Source: Marinobacter algicola DG893 | GTDB taxonomy: Bacteria; Pseudomonadota; Gammaproteobacteria; Pseudomonadales; Oleiphilaceae | DNA length: 64,000 nt | Assembly (NCBI RefSeq): GCF_000170835.1 | Contig: NZ_ABCP01000011.1 | Span: forward strand, 36,322 to 100,321 | Reading direction: 5' to 3' | Shown: piece by piece, positions 52,186-60,606 of the stretch | Numbering within the stretch: the stretch's first letter is position 1 | Layout of the letters: each line of letters opens with the position of its first letter | The notes under the pieces: generated by a model | What the model saw: only the letters and a program-made list of their open reading frames with translations | What the model was told of the DNA's origin: nothing | The model's database searches: none | Position numbers and translations under genes: made by a program

Positions 52186-53685
52186 ATGCACGATGCCGAC
52201 TTTGATCACGAACATCCCTCCGAATTCGAGTTTGGCGACGAGATCGAAGGACTGGAAATGTTCACGCTCACCAGCGTAGGCATAGATATTGGCTCGTCCA
52301 CGACACACCTGGTGTTTTCCCGGCTTACACTAAGACGCGAGAGTGGCAATTACTCCGGGCGATTCAAGGTGACTGAACGAGAACTCCTGTATCGCTCGAG
52401 TATTCTGTTGACCCCCTATGTCTCTGCCACCCGGATTGACATCGAACAGGTCAAAACCTTCATACGAGAGGCCTATCAGGAAGCAGGGCTGGAGCGTGAC
52501 GACATTGATACCGGTGTTGTGGTCATCACCGGTGAGGCATTGAAGAAGGAGAACGCGCAACCCATTGCCAATTTCTTCGCCAGTGACTCCGGTAAGTTCA
52601 TCTGTGCCTCTGCAGGGCCACATCACGAAGCGCTGCTAGCAGCCTATGGCTGCGGTGCGGTCGATCTTTCGAACCACCACCAGGCCACAGTGCTTAACGT
52701 CGATATGGGAGGCGGCACAACCAAACTGTCCCTGATCGACCGGGGGACGGTCACCGGTACCGCGTCCCTCAGCATTGGCGCCCGGCTGATCGCGTTTGAC
52801 CAGCAACATCGTCTTACCCGCATCGAAGAGGCTGGCCGGCGTCTACTGGCAGAATGCGGCCATGAGCTGGAACTCGGCCAGGCGATCACCGAAGAGCAAC
52901 AAGGTGAACTGGGACGATTAATGGCGCAAACCCTGATCAACGTTCTGAAAGGCGAGGAGATCTCCGAGTTGGCGGCCAGTCTGATGGTCACAGAACCAGT
53001 TCGTGGCTTTCCCGGGCTGGACCGGATCGATCACATTGTGTTTTCCGGCGGCGTTTCGGAGCATATTCACGGTAAAGCTCAGGCGTCTTTTGGCGACCTG
53101 GGCACCATTCTTGGCGCCGAGCTGTCGGCATTTCTGGATACCCTGCCCGACGGCAAACTAAAGCTACCGGTTCAGGGTATTCGGGCGACCGTCATCGGAG
53201 CCGGCGAATACACCATTCAGGCCAGCGGCAATACCAGCTACATCAGCGAGCACCACCAACTGCCCGCCTACGCACTCAAAGTGGTTCCCATCGCCCTGAG
53301 GGAGGGCTGCCCGTTTGCTGAGGCACTGAAAAACGCTTTGATCAAGTTCGATCTCCACGGGCTCACCGCTGGCCTGGCGCTTGCCTTTTCGATTGACGGC
53401 ACCCTCAATTACGGAGTCTTGCGGGAATTGGCGAATGCCATTGCCAGGGTCGCGAAAATGGCCCCGCACGTGCCCCTGTACCTTCTTCTGGAGCAGGACG
53501 TCGCCAAATCTCTGGGGGGTGTGCTCGAAGAAGAACTGAAGATACCAAACACGCTGGTTGCCATCGATGGAATATCGGTGGGCGACCTGGATTATATCGA
53601 CATAGGTGCGCCCATGGGCTTCACGGAAATTATTCCTGTGACGGTAAAGTCTCTATTGTTTCCCGCCTCACAGGAGCAGTCTTAG
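52186..53685 (+). CDS. EutA-like ATPase (reactivating-factor family), intact
   Basis: A 499-residue protein of the EutA family (actin/Hsp70-like ATPase fold). ATPase loops are DIGSST (34-39) near the start, NVDMGGGTTKLSL near 171-183 and FSGGVSEH near 285-292; the C-terminus DYIDIGAPMGFTEIIPVTVKSLLFP closely follows that of E. coli EutA. EutA restores activity of ethanolamine ammonia-lyase by exchanging damaged cobalamin. No eutB/eutC occur in the window, so the client must be different; the neighbouring bicupin is the obvious candidate. AGGAG precedes the ATG. The gene overlaps the convergent hydroxyacid oxidase gene by 56 bp. Confidence 0.85.
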   Translation: MHDADFDHEHPSEFEFGDEIEGLEMFTLTSVGIDIGSSTTHLVFSRLTLRRESGNYSGRFKVTERELLYRSSILLTPYVSATRIDIEQVKTFIREAYQEAGLERDDIDTGVVVITGEALKKENAQPIANFFASDSGKFICASAGPHHEALLAAYGCGAVDLSNHHQATVLNVDMGGGTTKLSLIDRGTVTGTASLSIGARLIAFDQQHRLTRIEEAGRRLLAECGHELELGQAITEEQQGELGRLMAQTLINVLKGEEISELAASLMVTEPVRGFPGLDRIDHIVFSGGVSEHIHGKAQASFGDLGTILGAELSAFLDTLPDGKLKLPVQGIRATVIGAGEYTIQASGNTSYISEHHQLPAYALKVVPIALREGCPFAEALKNALIKFDLHGLTAGLALAFSIDGTLNYGVLRELANAIARVAKMAPHVPLYLLLEQDVAKSLGGVLEEELKIPNTLVAIDGISVGDLDYIDIGAPMGFTEIIPVTVKSLLFPASQEQS

Positions 53686-54832
53686 CAAAGATGTCCGGCG
53701 TCAGCTCGGAAACATCGGTGCACCCCAGGTAAGCCATCGTTTTACGAAGCTCGGACCGCAGGATTTTAAGCGCGTGTTCGGCGCCTCGCTGGCCGCCTGC
53801 GGCAACGCCATAAAGCGTGGCCCGGCCTACCAGTACACTGTCCGCGCCCAGGGCCAGCGCTTTGGCAATGTCGCTTCCACGCCGTATTCCACTGTCGAAA
53901 AGGACCGTCGCACGCCCCGCAACCGCAGCAACAATATCGGGCAACGCATCGATCGACGCCACACTGCTGTCCAGATTACGCCCACCGTGATTGGATACCA
54001 CGATGCCATCGGCGCCATGCTCAATGGCGAGTAGCGCGTCCTCTGGCCTGAGGATTCCCTTCACGATGAACTTACCGGGCCAGAATTCACGCAACCGCCC
54101 AATGTCGGCCCAAGTCATGCCGCTTTGTCGCACGGGTTTGGCCTGCCCGGAACCAAAGGCGATTCGGTGTTGATACCTGGCCGGGTAATTCTCGTGGCGC
54201 GGCATACCGGACGTTGCCAGATACCGACCCAACACGGACACCATCCACCGGGGGTGGCGCAGCATATCGATGATGGATCGTGCGGAGACCTTGAAGGGAA
54301 TACTGAACCCGTTGCGTTGGTTGTATTCGCGGTTATTGCCCAATGCGGCGTCCACGGTGACAACCAGCGCCTCAAACCCGGCGTCTTTGGCTCGTTGCAC
54401 CAATTGATACGACAACGCCTCGTCCTGCCACATATACAGCTGGAACCAGAGGCGGCCGCGAGCCTGCTCCGCAATTTTTTCCATCGACGTTATCGAACCG
54501 GTCGCCAGGGTAAACGGCACACCGGCATTGGCCGCAGCTTTGGCCAGGGCAAGCTCACCTTCGTAGGAACACAGACCGGCAATGCCCGTTGGCGCGATGG
54601 CCAGGGGCATGGCTGACGCGTCTCCCAGCAGGTCAACGTCAGTATTCAGGTCCCTGAGATCTTCCAGGACCCTGGTTTTCAGTTTGAGCCGATCAAAGGC
54701 TGCCCGGTTATGAGCCAGGGCGACTTCATCCTCCGACCCCCGGTCAATGTACTCAAAGATCCCTTTGGGAAGTCGCCTTTTGGCAGCACGCCGTAAATCC
54801 GCAATGTTGTAACAATGGTCTATCCCTACCAT
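53630..54832 (-). CDS. FMN-dependent alpha-hydroxyacid oxidase/dehydrogenase
   Basis: A 400-residue member of the lactate/glycolate/mandelate oxidase family. The FMN and substrate residues are readily placed: PTGIAGL near 81-87, QLYMWQD (Q131, Y133), D161, K258 (VKGI), H282 and R285 (SNHGGRNLD), FDSGIRRG near 312-319. It oxidises a 2-hydroxyacid to a 2-oxoacid; in this setting it could feed a ThDP decarboxylase such as the one at 31814. It is the last of a ten-gene minus-strand run and its 3' end overlaps the EutA-like gene by 56 bp, an unusual tail-to-tail overlap. Confidence 0.9.
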   Translation of the reverse strand: MVGIDHCYNIADLRRAAKRRLPKGIFEYIDRGSEDEVALAHNRAAFDRLKLKTRVLEDLRDLNTDVDLLGDASAMPLAIAPTGIAGLCSYEGELALAKAAANAGVPFTLATGSITSMEKIAEQARGRLWFQLYMWQDEALSYQLVQRAKDAGFEALVVTVDAALGNNREYNQRNGFSIPFKVSARSIIDMLRHPRWMVSVLGRYLATSGMPRHENYPARYQHRIAFGSGQAKPVRQSGMTWADIGRLREFWPGKFIVKGILRPEDALLAIEHGADGIVVSNHGGRNLDSSVASIDALPDIVAAVAGRATVLFDSGIRRGSDIAKALALGADSVLVGRATLYGVAAGGQRGAEHALKILRSELRKTMAYLGCTDVSELTPDIFAKTAPVRRETIETLPSQE

Positions 54833-54868
54833 GACTGCTTATCACCCAATGCCGACCGTCGGCGACCG

Positions 54869-55408
54869 TTATTCGAAATAGTTATCGGTAAACACCGTCG
54901 TTTCCGCTTTATTCCCTTTACTGACAGCGGGCAGTGGTTCACCGTCCCGGTTGACCCGGCCCCAGGGTGGCTTGCTGGCATCAAACACACAGCCGACTCG
55001 CAATAGTACGAGAGGCTCGCTCTCATCTGCGTGAAAATAATAAGAACAGCCCCGCGGCAACATGATGCCTTCATTTCGGGCAAAGGTGACGCTCTCACCG
55101 TCCGGCCCGAAGAACACCGCCTTGCCCTGCAGCACGATAAACACATGATCTTCGTTGGGGTGCGCGTGAAGCGTGTTTTCGCCCCCCTGGGCATAGGTCT
55201 TCAGGTTCACCCACATGCGGTCGGTCGCGGCTACCAATGCAGAACCCCTGCCCTGACTGGGCAATCTTGCACGCAGCTTGAACATCTGTGGGTGCCGCAG
55301 ATCATGCTCCTTGAGGTGCTCATCAAGAGCACGCTCAAGGACACTTCCGGAGGTGGGATTGGCCTCTTCCTGCCCCCTGGTTTCGGACGTTTTTATAGGA
55401 CCTGTCAC
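54869..55408 (-). CDS. Small cupin protein, copy 1
   Basis: A 179-residue single-cupin protein. Motif 1 is TLHAHPNEDHVFIVLQGKAVFFG (two His, one Glu, one His; about 86-108) and motif 2 is LPRGCSYYFHADESE near 124-138. Its N-terminus (LERALDEHLKEHDLRHPQMFKLRARLP) is conserved with the copy at 62217. I choose GTG at 55408, with GGAGGG 8 nt upstream; the longer frame overlaps the binding-protein gene. Reaction unknown; small metal cupins include dioxygenases and isomerases. It directly follows a TctC-type gene, as does its paralog. Confidence 0.8.
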   Translation of the reverse strand: MTGPIKTSETRGQEEANPTSGSVLERALDEHLKEHDLRHPQMFKLRARLPSQGRGSALVAATDRMWVNLKTYAQGGENTLHAHPNEDHVFIVLQGKAVFFGPDGESVTFARNEGIMLPRGCSYYFHADESEPLVLLRVGCVFDASKPPWGRVNRDGEPLPAVSKGNKAETTVFTDNYFE

Positions 55409-55433
55409 CGTTTCACCCTCCGTAAATGTTCTG

Positions 55434-56465
55434 TTAGTTGACTGCATCTTCGACAAATTGGATGACTTCAGGCGGTGCTTTATAGACTTCACGGTAGAAA
55501 TCCAGCATCTCCTGGTCATCAGCGTATTCAACGGCGAGGCTCTGTTTTGCCGCGTCTGCCAAAAATTCCGGGTCGTTGGCCGTATCTTTCATGGCTTTGC
55601 GTAATGCCGCCAGACGATCCGCCGGTACACCGGGAGGTGCAACGTAAGGACGCCCCATCACCAGTCGAGCGCCCAAAAGGTTCGCGGCCTGACGCTGGGT
55701 TTCAGTTTCCGCCATCTCACTGACCAGAGGTACATCGGGAAGGTCCGGGTGCTTTTTACGGGCGATCTGATACAGGATCTTGACCTTGCTGTCAGGCTCT
55801 AGCCACTCGGGTGTACTGGATTTAAGTGAGCTCATGAACCGGCTTCCCAGACCATCGACTTCGCCTCGCTCCATCGCCAGAACGATGTCGTTGGCACCGG
55901 GATAGCCGGCAATAACGTCAATCTGCAGGTCAAAAATCTTCGCCATGATACGGGGAACGATGTTGGTATTTGAGCCAGCACCGGTCGCACCCATGGTCAC
56001 GCGTTTGGTTTTCAGGTCCTGCCAGCTATCGACCCCGGCTCGCTCGTGGATGACACCGACGGTTGTCGCAACCAGCACGTTGCCAAGCCAGTTCATGGTC
56101 TCAATATCAAACTGCGCTTTGTCATTGCCAAACAGGGGCTCGAAGGGCATGCCCGAGTTGATCGAACCGAGTACTGAACCGTCCCTCGGTAAGGTATTGG
56201 CCAGTTGATTCATCAGTACCAGAGATCCCGCCCCGGGCACGTTTTTTACAATCACATCCGGGTTGCCGGGAATATGCTTGCCCAGGTGTCGGGCGACCGT
56301 TCGCGCATAGGTGTCATAGCCACCGCCGGCTGAATAGCCGACCATCAATTGAACCGTCTTTCCACTGTAAAACTGTTCGGGAGTCTCATCTTGAGCAACG
56401 GCCGAGGACGAGCCCAGCACCATTGCAGCCGACAAAACCAGGCTGGGTAATAAGGTCAGTTTCAT
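55434..56465 (-). CDS. TctC/Bug-type substrate-binding protein (4 of 6)
   Basis: A 343-residue TctC-family protein with signal peptide (MKLTLLPSLVLSAAMVLG to AVAQ, near 25), EQFYSGKTVQLMVGYSAGGGYDTYARTVARHLGKHIPGNPDV, NVPGAGSLVLMNQLANTLPRDG and GMPFEPLFGN. It is closest to the copy at 25203. GGAGAG lies 5 nt before the ATG at 56465. It is in the same run as the TauD-type oxygenase (upstream) and cupin copy 1 (downstream), hence likely the receptor for the substrate of those enzymes. Confidence 0.92.
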   Translation of the reverse strand: MKLTLLPSLVLSAAMVLGSSSAVAQDETPEQFYSGKTVQLMVGYSAGGGYDTYARTVARHLGKHIPGNPDVIVKNVPGAGSLVLMNQLANTLPRDGSVLGSINSGMPFEPLFGNDKAQFDIETMNWLGNVLVATTVGVIHERAGVDSWQDLKTKRVTMGATGAGSNTNIVPRIMAKIFDLQIDVIAGYPGANDIVLAMERGEVDGLGSRFMSSLKSSTPEWLEPDSKVKILYQIARKKHPDLPDVPLVSEMAETETQRQAANLLGARLVMGRPYVAPPGVPADRLAALRKAMKDTANDPEFLADAAKQSLAVEYADDQEMLDFYREVYKAPPEVIQFVEDAVN

Positions 56466-56526
56466 AATCACTCTCCAAAGAGTCTTGTTGTTTTTGGGCT
56501 TCGCAGAGCCTCGGTCTTACACCCCG

Positions 56527-57585
56527 TCAAACCGCGTCAAGCGGCGTCGGGTCTTCCTCCCCCTCAATCGGTACGCCACGCAGCATGCGGGCAATTTCCG
56601 AATGAACGGGTCGCATTCTGGTGGAAAGCCATAACCGTAGAAGGTGTCGTTTACGCTCGGGTTCGTCGTAGTCTTCAAAATCCGTCCGTGAGTGCAGCAT
56701 GGTGTGGTTGCACACGTATGAAATGTCGCCCTGCTCAAAGTCAATATCGATCGCAATTTTTGGCGCCGTTTCCTTGTACATCCGGATCGCCTCTTCCTGC
56801 AGCTCGGTATACTTCGGAACTCCCGGAATTTTCTGCGCCTTTGCCATGTGGGCGCTGATGCCGCGACCGGCAAAGTATCCGTCCGTCACGCTGAAAATCG
56901 GCAATCGCTCCCACGGTTCGGTTTCACCTGGAGGAATGTCCCCTTTGCGGGCCAGATAGAAGCGGGCGGTCAATTCCTCCACAAGGTCCGGACGCGCTTT
57001 CAGCATCTCGTTGTAAAGGGTCACTGAGCTGCAGATCCGATGCTCTCCGCCGGATTTGGCCGGGCTGAGACAGCACAGAGACAAGATATCGGCGCTGTCG
57101 CAGTGAAAGTCCATGGCCGCCTGGGTCATGTAGCCACGCACTTTGGCGTAGTCTCCTCCAAGATTCTTAACGTGGCCCAGCAAATGCCCGTGCTTGTTCT
57201 GGGACCTCGCCTGACCGATGTGCGCACCAATACCCCAAAACGCCACGGCGTTCTGGAACCGGCTTCGTCCGGCCACTGGCAAACCCCGCACCAGAGCAAA
57301 ACCGCGGCCTTCCATCACCTCGTTGCGCACCTCTGCCAAACGCGGGCCCAGAGTGGGCAACGGAAACTCAGCCGCACCAATGTCCTTGAGTGTCAAACCG
57401 GCGGACTCGACAGACTGGACGGCAGCCAGAATTTCGGCGATCTCGCTGTCCGACAGACGGTATATCCACTCATCTGCATTCAACTCCGCCGGATACCAGC
57501 CGGCAGGATCCACAATGGGCTCCATGAGCCTGGCCAGTTCTCTGTGTCGGTTTCCCGGCTTCCAAAGGTTCTTCACATCGGGCAT
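56527..57585 (-). CDS. TauD/TfdA family Fe(II)/2-oxoglutarate-type dioxygenase
   Basis: A 352-residue non-haem iron oxygenase. H161 and D163 (DFHCDSADI) and the distal H298 (TMLHSRTDF) form the facial triad, and R315/R318 region (RKRHLLRLWL) would hold the co-substrate. With its long N-terminal extension (about 90 residues) it belongs to the larger group of TauD-like proteins rather than taurine dioxygenase proper. It differs strongly from the TauD-like gene at 13996. The ATG at 57585 has GAGAGG upstream. Neighbours are a bicupin and a binding protein, which suggests joint action on an imported carboxylate. Confidence 0.85.
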   Translation of the reverse strand: MPDVKNLWKPGNRHRELARLMEPIVDPAGWYPAELNADEWIYRLSDSEIAEILAAVQSVESAGLTLKDIGAAEFPLPTLGPRLAEVRNEVMEGRGFALVRGLPVAGRSRFQNAVAFWGIGAHIGQARSQNKHGHLLGHVKNLGGDYAKVRGYMTQAAMDFHCDSADILSLCCLSPAKSGGEHRICSSVTLYNEMLKARPDLVEELTARFYLARKGDIPPGETEPWERLPIFSVTDGYFAGRGISAHMAKAQKIPGVPKYTELQEEAIRMYKETAPKIAIDIDFEQGDISYVCNHTMLHSRTDFEDYDEPERKRHLLRLWLSTRMRPVHSEIARMLRGVPIEGEEDPTPLDAV

Positions 57586-57614
57586 GACGAATGCTTCCTC
57601 TCGTTCATGTTTAC

Positions 57615-58829
57615 TCAGGCGTCGTCGGGCTTATCGTAGAGACCTGGTTCCATGCGGCTTGTCCCGCCATCTTCCGCAAGCCGACATTCAAACTCGTCAC
57701 GCAGGAATGGGTCTTCCATCCAGTAGGGGATGGATGTGCCGCCCTCGGTAATGTCCATGCCGGTGTGATCAATCTGTTTCGCGCCGGGCGGCAAGCCGGT
57801 CACCAGGCTTGGGTGATTGGGACCGTTCCACATGATCAAGCGAAACGGTTCTTTCGAGGCATTGAAATGCTGGTGATACCAGCGAGCGCCGCCAGGTGCC
57901 GCGCTGACGATCCCGAAAGGACCATAATCAACCCGTTCGACCAGGTGACCGTTCCCATCTGCCCAGGGATTCACTCCCAGCCGCTCAGGCCAGGTATAGG
58001 TATACCCATGGCCGCCGATACACATCAGCACGGTTGCTGAGGTATGGGCGTGAGCTTTTGCGTACCGACCGGTTTCATGTTGGCCAATCTTGATGTAGAA
58101 CTTGTTGCCCGTCATCTGCGGTTCGACCCGGCGATACCCCGGGGACCGACGGTTGTCGTAAGGCAGGTCCGCGTTGATGAGATCCGGAATGTAGTTGGTG
58201 CGCTGCATTGCCAGGCCCCGAATCGGATCCGGCTCTATGTCCTCGTTGTGCACATAGAAGTCATCCGATTCGGAGAAACGATCGGTGAACTTGTAGGGAC
58301 AATTAAAGATGAAATCGACGTCGCCAATCAGATTAATCAGGTTTGGTGCGGTCGTGCCAACAGTAATCAGCGCGGGTTTCGAGGTAGCGTTTACGATACG
58401 GTGATAGGCGTTGACCGGAATGGAGAACAACGAGCCTTTCTGCCATTCAAAGGTGTGCTTCTTGCCGCCTTCTTCCAGCCAAACTTCGGTGGATCCGCGC
58501 CCCTCCACCACAAACACCACCTTCTCATACAGGTGTTTTTCAACATTGAGCGCTCCGGCCGCCGGAATTTCGGCAATGTAGAACCCCCACTTTCCTTCCG
58601 AGCCATTCAACTGGATATAACTGCCACGGCCTCCCAGTCGCGGCCAGTCGGCCAGTGGCAAATCCTTGACCGACCCAATGCCAATACCCCGAAAAACCGG
58701 TACACCTTCGGAATCCATGAACTTGTCATAATCCGATTTGGGTTGACCAAAAGAGCCAAAACCGGCCCGCTTTCCCTTCCCCGGCTCTTCCCATTTTTCT
58801 GCCGTTTCACCGCTTGCCTGCTGAGACAT
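57615..58829 (-). CDS. Bicupin protein C
   Basis: A 404-residue two-cupin protein, closest to bicupin A. Cupin 1: H99 and E102 (EKHLYEKVVFVVEGRG) plus the NAYHRIVN histidine; cupin 2: KAHAHTSATVLMC and WYHQHF. Both metal sites look intact. Unlike A and B, it has no EutA-like gene beside it; instead it lies between a TctC-type gene and a TauD-type oxygenase on the same strand. GAGGA lies 6 nt before the ATG. Reaction unknown. Confidence 0.7.
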   Translation of the reverse strand: MSQQASGETAEKWEEPGKGKRAGFGSFGQPKSDYDKFMDSEGVPVFRGIGIGSVKDLPLADWPRLGGRGSYIQLNGSEGKWGFYIAEIPAAGALNVEKHLYEKVVFVVEGRGSTEVWLEEGGKKHTFEWQKGSLFSIPVNAYHRIVNATSKPALITVGTTAPNLINLIGDVDFIFNCPYKFTDRFSESDDFYVHNEDIEPDPIRGLAMQRTNYIPDLINADLPYDNRRSPGYRRVEPQMTGNKFYIKIGQHETGRYAKAHAHTSATVLMCIGGHGYTYTWPERLGVNPWADGNGHLVERVDYGPFGIVSAAPGGARWYHQHFNASKEPFRLIMWNGPNHPSLVTGLPPGAKQIDHTGMDITEGGTSIPYWMEDPFLRDEFECRLAEDGGTSRMEPGLYDKPDDA

Positions 58830-58876
58830 TGCATTTCCTCACGTTAAGATCGTCGTAGAATCGCTTCCAGGGCCAT

Positions 58877-58911
58877 GGGCTGACCGCGCCAACAAGCAGC
58901 GTGGTCAGCCC
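58877..58911 (-). terminator. Hairpin after binding protein 5
   Basis: GGGCTGACC (58877-58885) pairs with GGTCAGCCC (58903-58911), loop 17 nt, directly after the stop at 58918. No T-tract, so it may stabilise the 3' end of the binding-protein message or reduce readthrough into bicupin C rather than fully terminate. Confidence 0.45.
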
Positions 58912-58917
58912 CGGTCA

Positions 58918-59958
58918 TCACTCGGTTCCCAGCAGTTCAACGACTTCGTCTGGCGCTGCAAACAGTTTCTCGTAGGCATCCGTCATCTCCGCAGGGCTGG
59001 CGTAATCGCCCCAAGGACGGCCTGCGCGCTTGGCTTCCTCGGCTGCCTCTGGATCCTGGACCACCTTGTAGAAGGCATCCTGCAAAGCTTTCAGGCGATC
59101 CTCAGGCACACCAGGCGCTGTAAAGAACGGGCGGCCCACCAACATCTGACCTTCCAGAACCTCCGCCACCTGCAGCCACTTACCGGTAAGCGCAGTCTTC
59201 ACGTTTTCAACATTGTCGATGTCTGGGTGACTGCCCAGTTTGCTAATCACCTTGAAGCCCTCATCCTTGATCTGGTCAAGGGCACTGCCATAGGTATTGA
59301 TGGTGCCTTGTGCCTCATCGCGGAGAACCGCAAGGGTCTGATCGGAAGTGCCTTCATACCCGGTAATGATTTTTACCGGGTATCCGGATTCCTCCAGCAT
59401 CAAAGCCAGCTGGTAAGAGCCTGCAGACCGCCCACTAACGGCAAAGCTGAAATCGCGCCCGTGGTTTTCACGGTAGTTTTTAAGATCTTCCAGGTTATTC
59501 ACAGGCACATCTGGCCCCGCCAACCAAACCCTGGTGGATTTGGAGACGCTGCCCAGAGGACCAAACTCCAGGGTCTTATAGCGAATCTCGGACCCACCAA
59601 GTCTTTCAGAAACCGCCAGCTCACGCGCCGGAATAAGGATTTCAGTGCCGTCTTTAGGCGCACGGTTGAACATGTAGTTGGTGGCCACCAGACCACCCGC
59701 ACCAGGCCGATTAACCGCAATTACATCCGGGTTACCCGGAATGTATTTCCCGATGTGACGGGCGACCAGCCTGCCGTAAAAGTCGTAGCCACCTCCCGGA
59801 GTTGACCGAATGACAACCGAAACGGTCTTACCTTTGTAGAAATCGGCAACCGCACTGTCATCCTGAGCCAGCGCGGATGAGGAAAAAGCTCCGCCACCTG
59901 CCGCCAACGCCATCATTGCGAAAAGAAAACCAATGCATTTTTTTGTCGTTTTAACCAT
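58918..59958 (-). CDS. TctC/Bug-type substrate-binding protein (5 of 6), next to TctAB
   Basis: A 346-residue TctC protein and the most divergent of the six: DFYKGKTVSVVIRSTPGGGYDFYGRLVARHIGKYIPGNPDVIAVNRPGAG keeps the fold, but GMPFEPLFGN is absent and replaced by RELAVSERLGGSE, so its pocket is different. Signal peptide with twin Gly stretch (FLFAMMALAAGGGAFSSSALAQ). The ATG at 59958 has AGAGGA 7 nt upstream. It is directly downstream of tctB and tctA, so it is the natural partner of that channel, in the order A-B-C. Confidence 0.9.
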   Translation of the reverse strand: MVKTTKKCIGFLFAMMALAAGGGAFSSSALAQDDSAVADFYKGKTVSVVIRSTPGGGYDFYGRLVARHIGKYIPGNPDVIAVNRPGAGGLVATNYMFNRAPKDGTEILIPARELAVSERLGGSEIRYKTLEFGPLGSVSKSTRVWLAGPDVPVNNLEDLKNYRENHGRDFSFAVSGRSAGSYQLALMLEESGYPVKIITGYEGTSDQTLAVLRDEAQGTINTYGSALDQIKDEGFKVISKLGSHPDIDNVENVKTALTGKWLQVAEVLEGQMLVGRPFFTAPGVPEDRLKALQDAFYKVVQDPEAAEEAKRAGRPWGDYASPAEMTDAYEKLFAAPDEVVELLGTE

Positions 59959-60099
59959 GGTTGAATCCTCTCTATCGGTTTTGTTGTTTTTACTCGTTAG
60001 CACTTTCATTTCTGCCCCCGTCATCGCGTTTTGAACCGCGATCCAAACACTGAAGCCCCATGCATCACCCGTCGAAAGTCGCCGGATGGATTGTGCCTC

Positions 60100-60606
60100 T
60101 CATGAGAGCCACTCCAGAATCAGCCCCTGGGGAAAAGGCAAATTCAGCAGTTGGTTGAAAACCCCCCATACCACGGCGGCAACACCTGCGGACATGGCAA
60201 TAACAAACATGGGGCGTTCCTGGTGCCGCCACAGGTAGAGCCCCACCATGAGCGGTACTGAAATATAAAACCCAATCAAGAACAGCCCGAGCAGCAAACC
60301 CGCCAGCCAGCAGAACTGTTCAGCGGCTCTTAGCCGTCCGATGCGTGATTTCTCGACATCGGTTATCGCAAAATCGGCTGCGCCATCCTGCTGGTTGGTC
60401 TTTCGATCCGCTTGTGTTTCGTCTGTTCTCCACGCCGTCCAAAGCTCGCGCCCAAGCTGGATCGAGATCAGTACGAGCCCAAGAATGCCAACCGTCATGG
60501 GAAAGAGCTTTGCCTGCATTGGTTTGCCGGCCGCCTCGTAGATGACGTAGGCAAAAATCAGGAGCATGCCCAGGGTTACAAGTGAAGATCTCGGCAGATA
60601 GCTCAT
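60100..60606 (-). CDS. tctB: Tripartite tricarboxylate transporter small membrane subunit TctB
   Basis: A 168-residue protein with four membrane segments (about 10-27, 32-50, 95-120, 125-150) and a charged central loop rich in Gln/Asp/Lys, the usual TctB layout. Start ATG overlaps the tctA stop (ATGA). With TctA it forms the secondary, binding-protein-dependent carboxylate importer; TctB sequences are poorly conserved, so position next to tctA is the stronger evidence. Confidence 0.88.
   Translation of the reverse strand: MSYLPRSSLVTLGMLLIFAYVIYEAAGKPMQAKLFPMTVGILGLVLISIQLGRELWTAWRTDETQADRKTNQQDGAADFAITDVEKSRIGRLRAAEQFCWLAGLLLGLFLIGFYISVPLMVGLYLWRHQERPMFVIAMSAGVAAVVWGVFNQLLNLPFPQGLILEWLS

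Noticed and set aside
52186..53685. Ethanolamine utilisation locus
   Set aside because: EutA-like genes are present but no eutB, eutC, microcompartment or aldehyde dehydrogenase genes are seen, so ethanolamine use is not supported.
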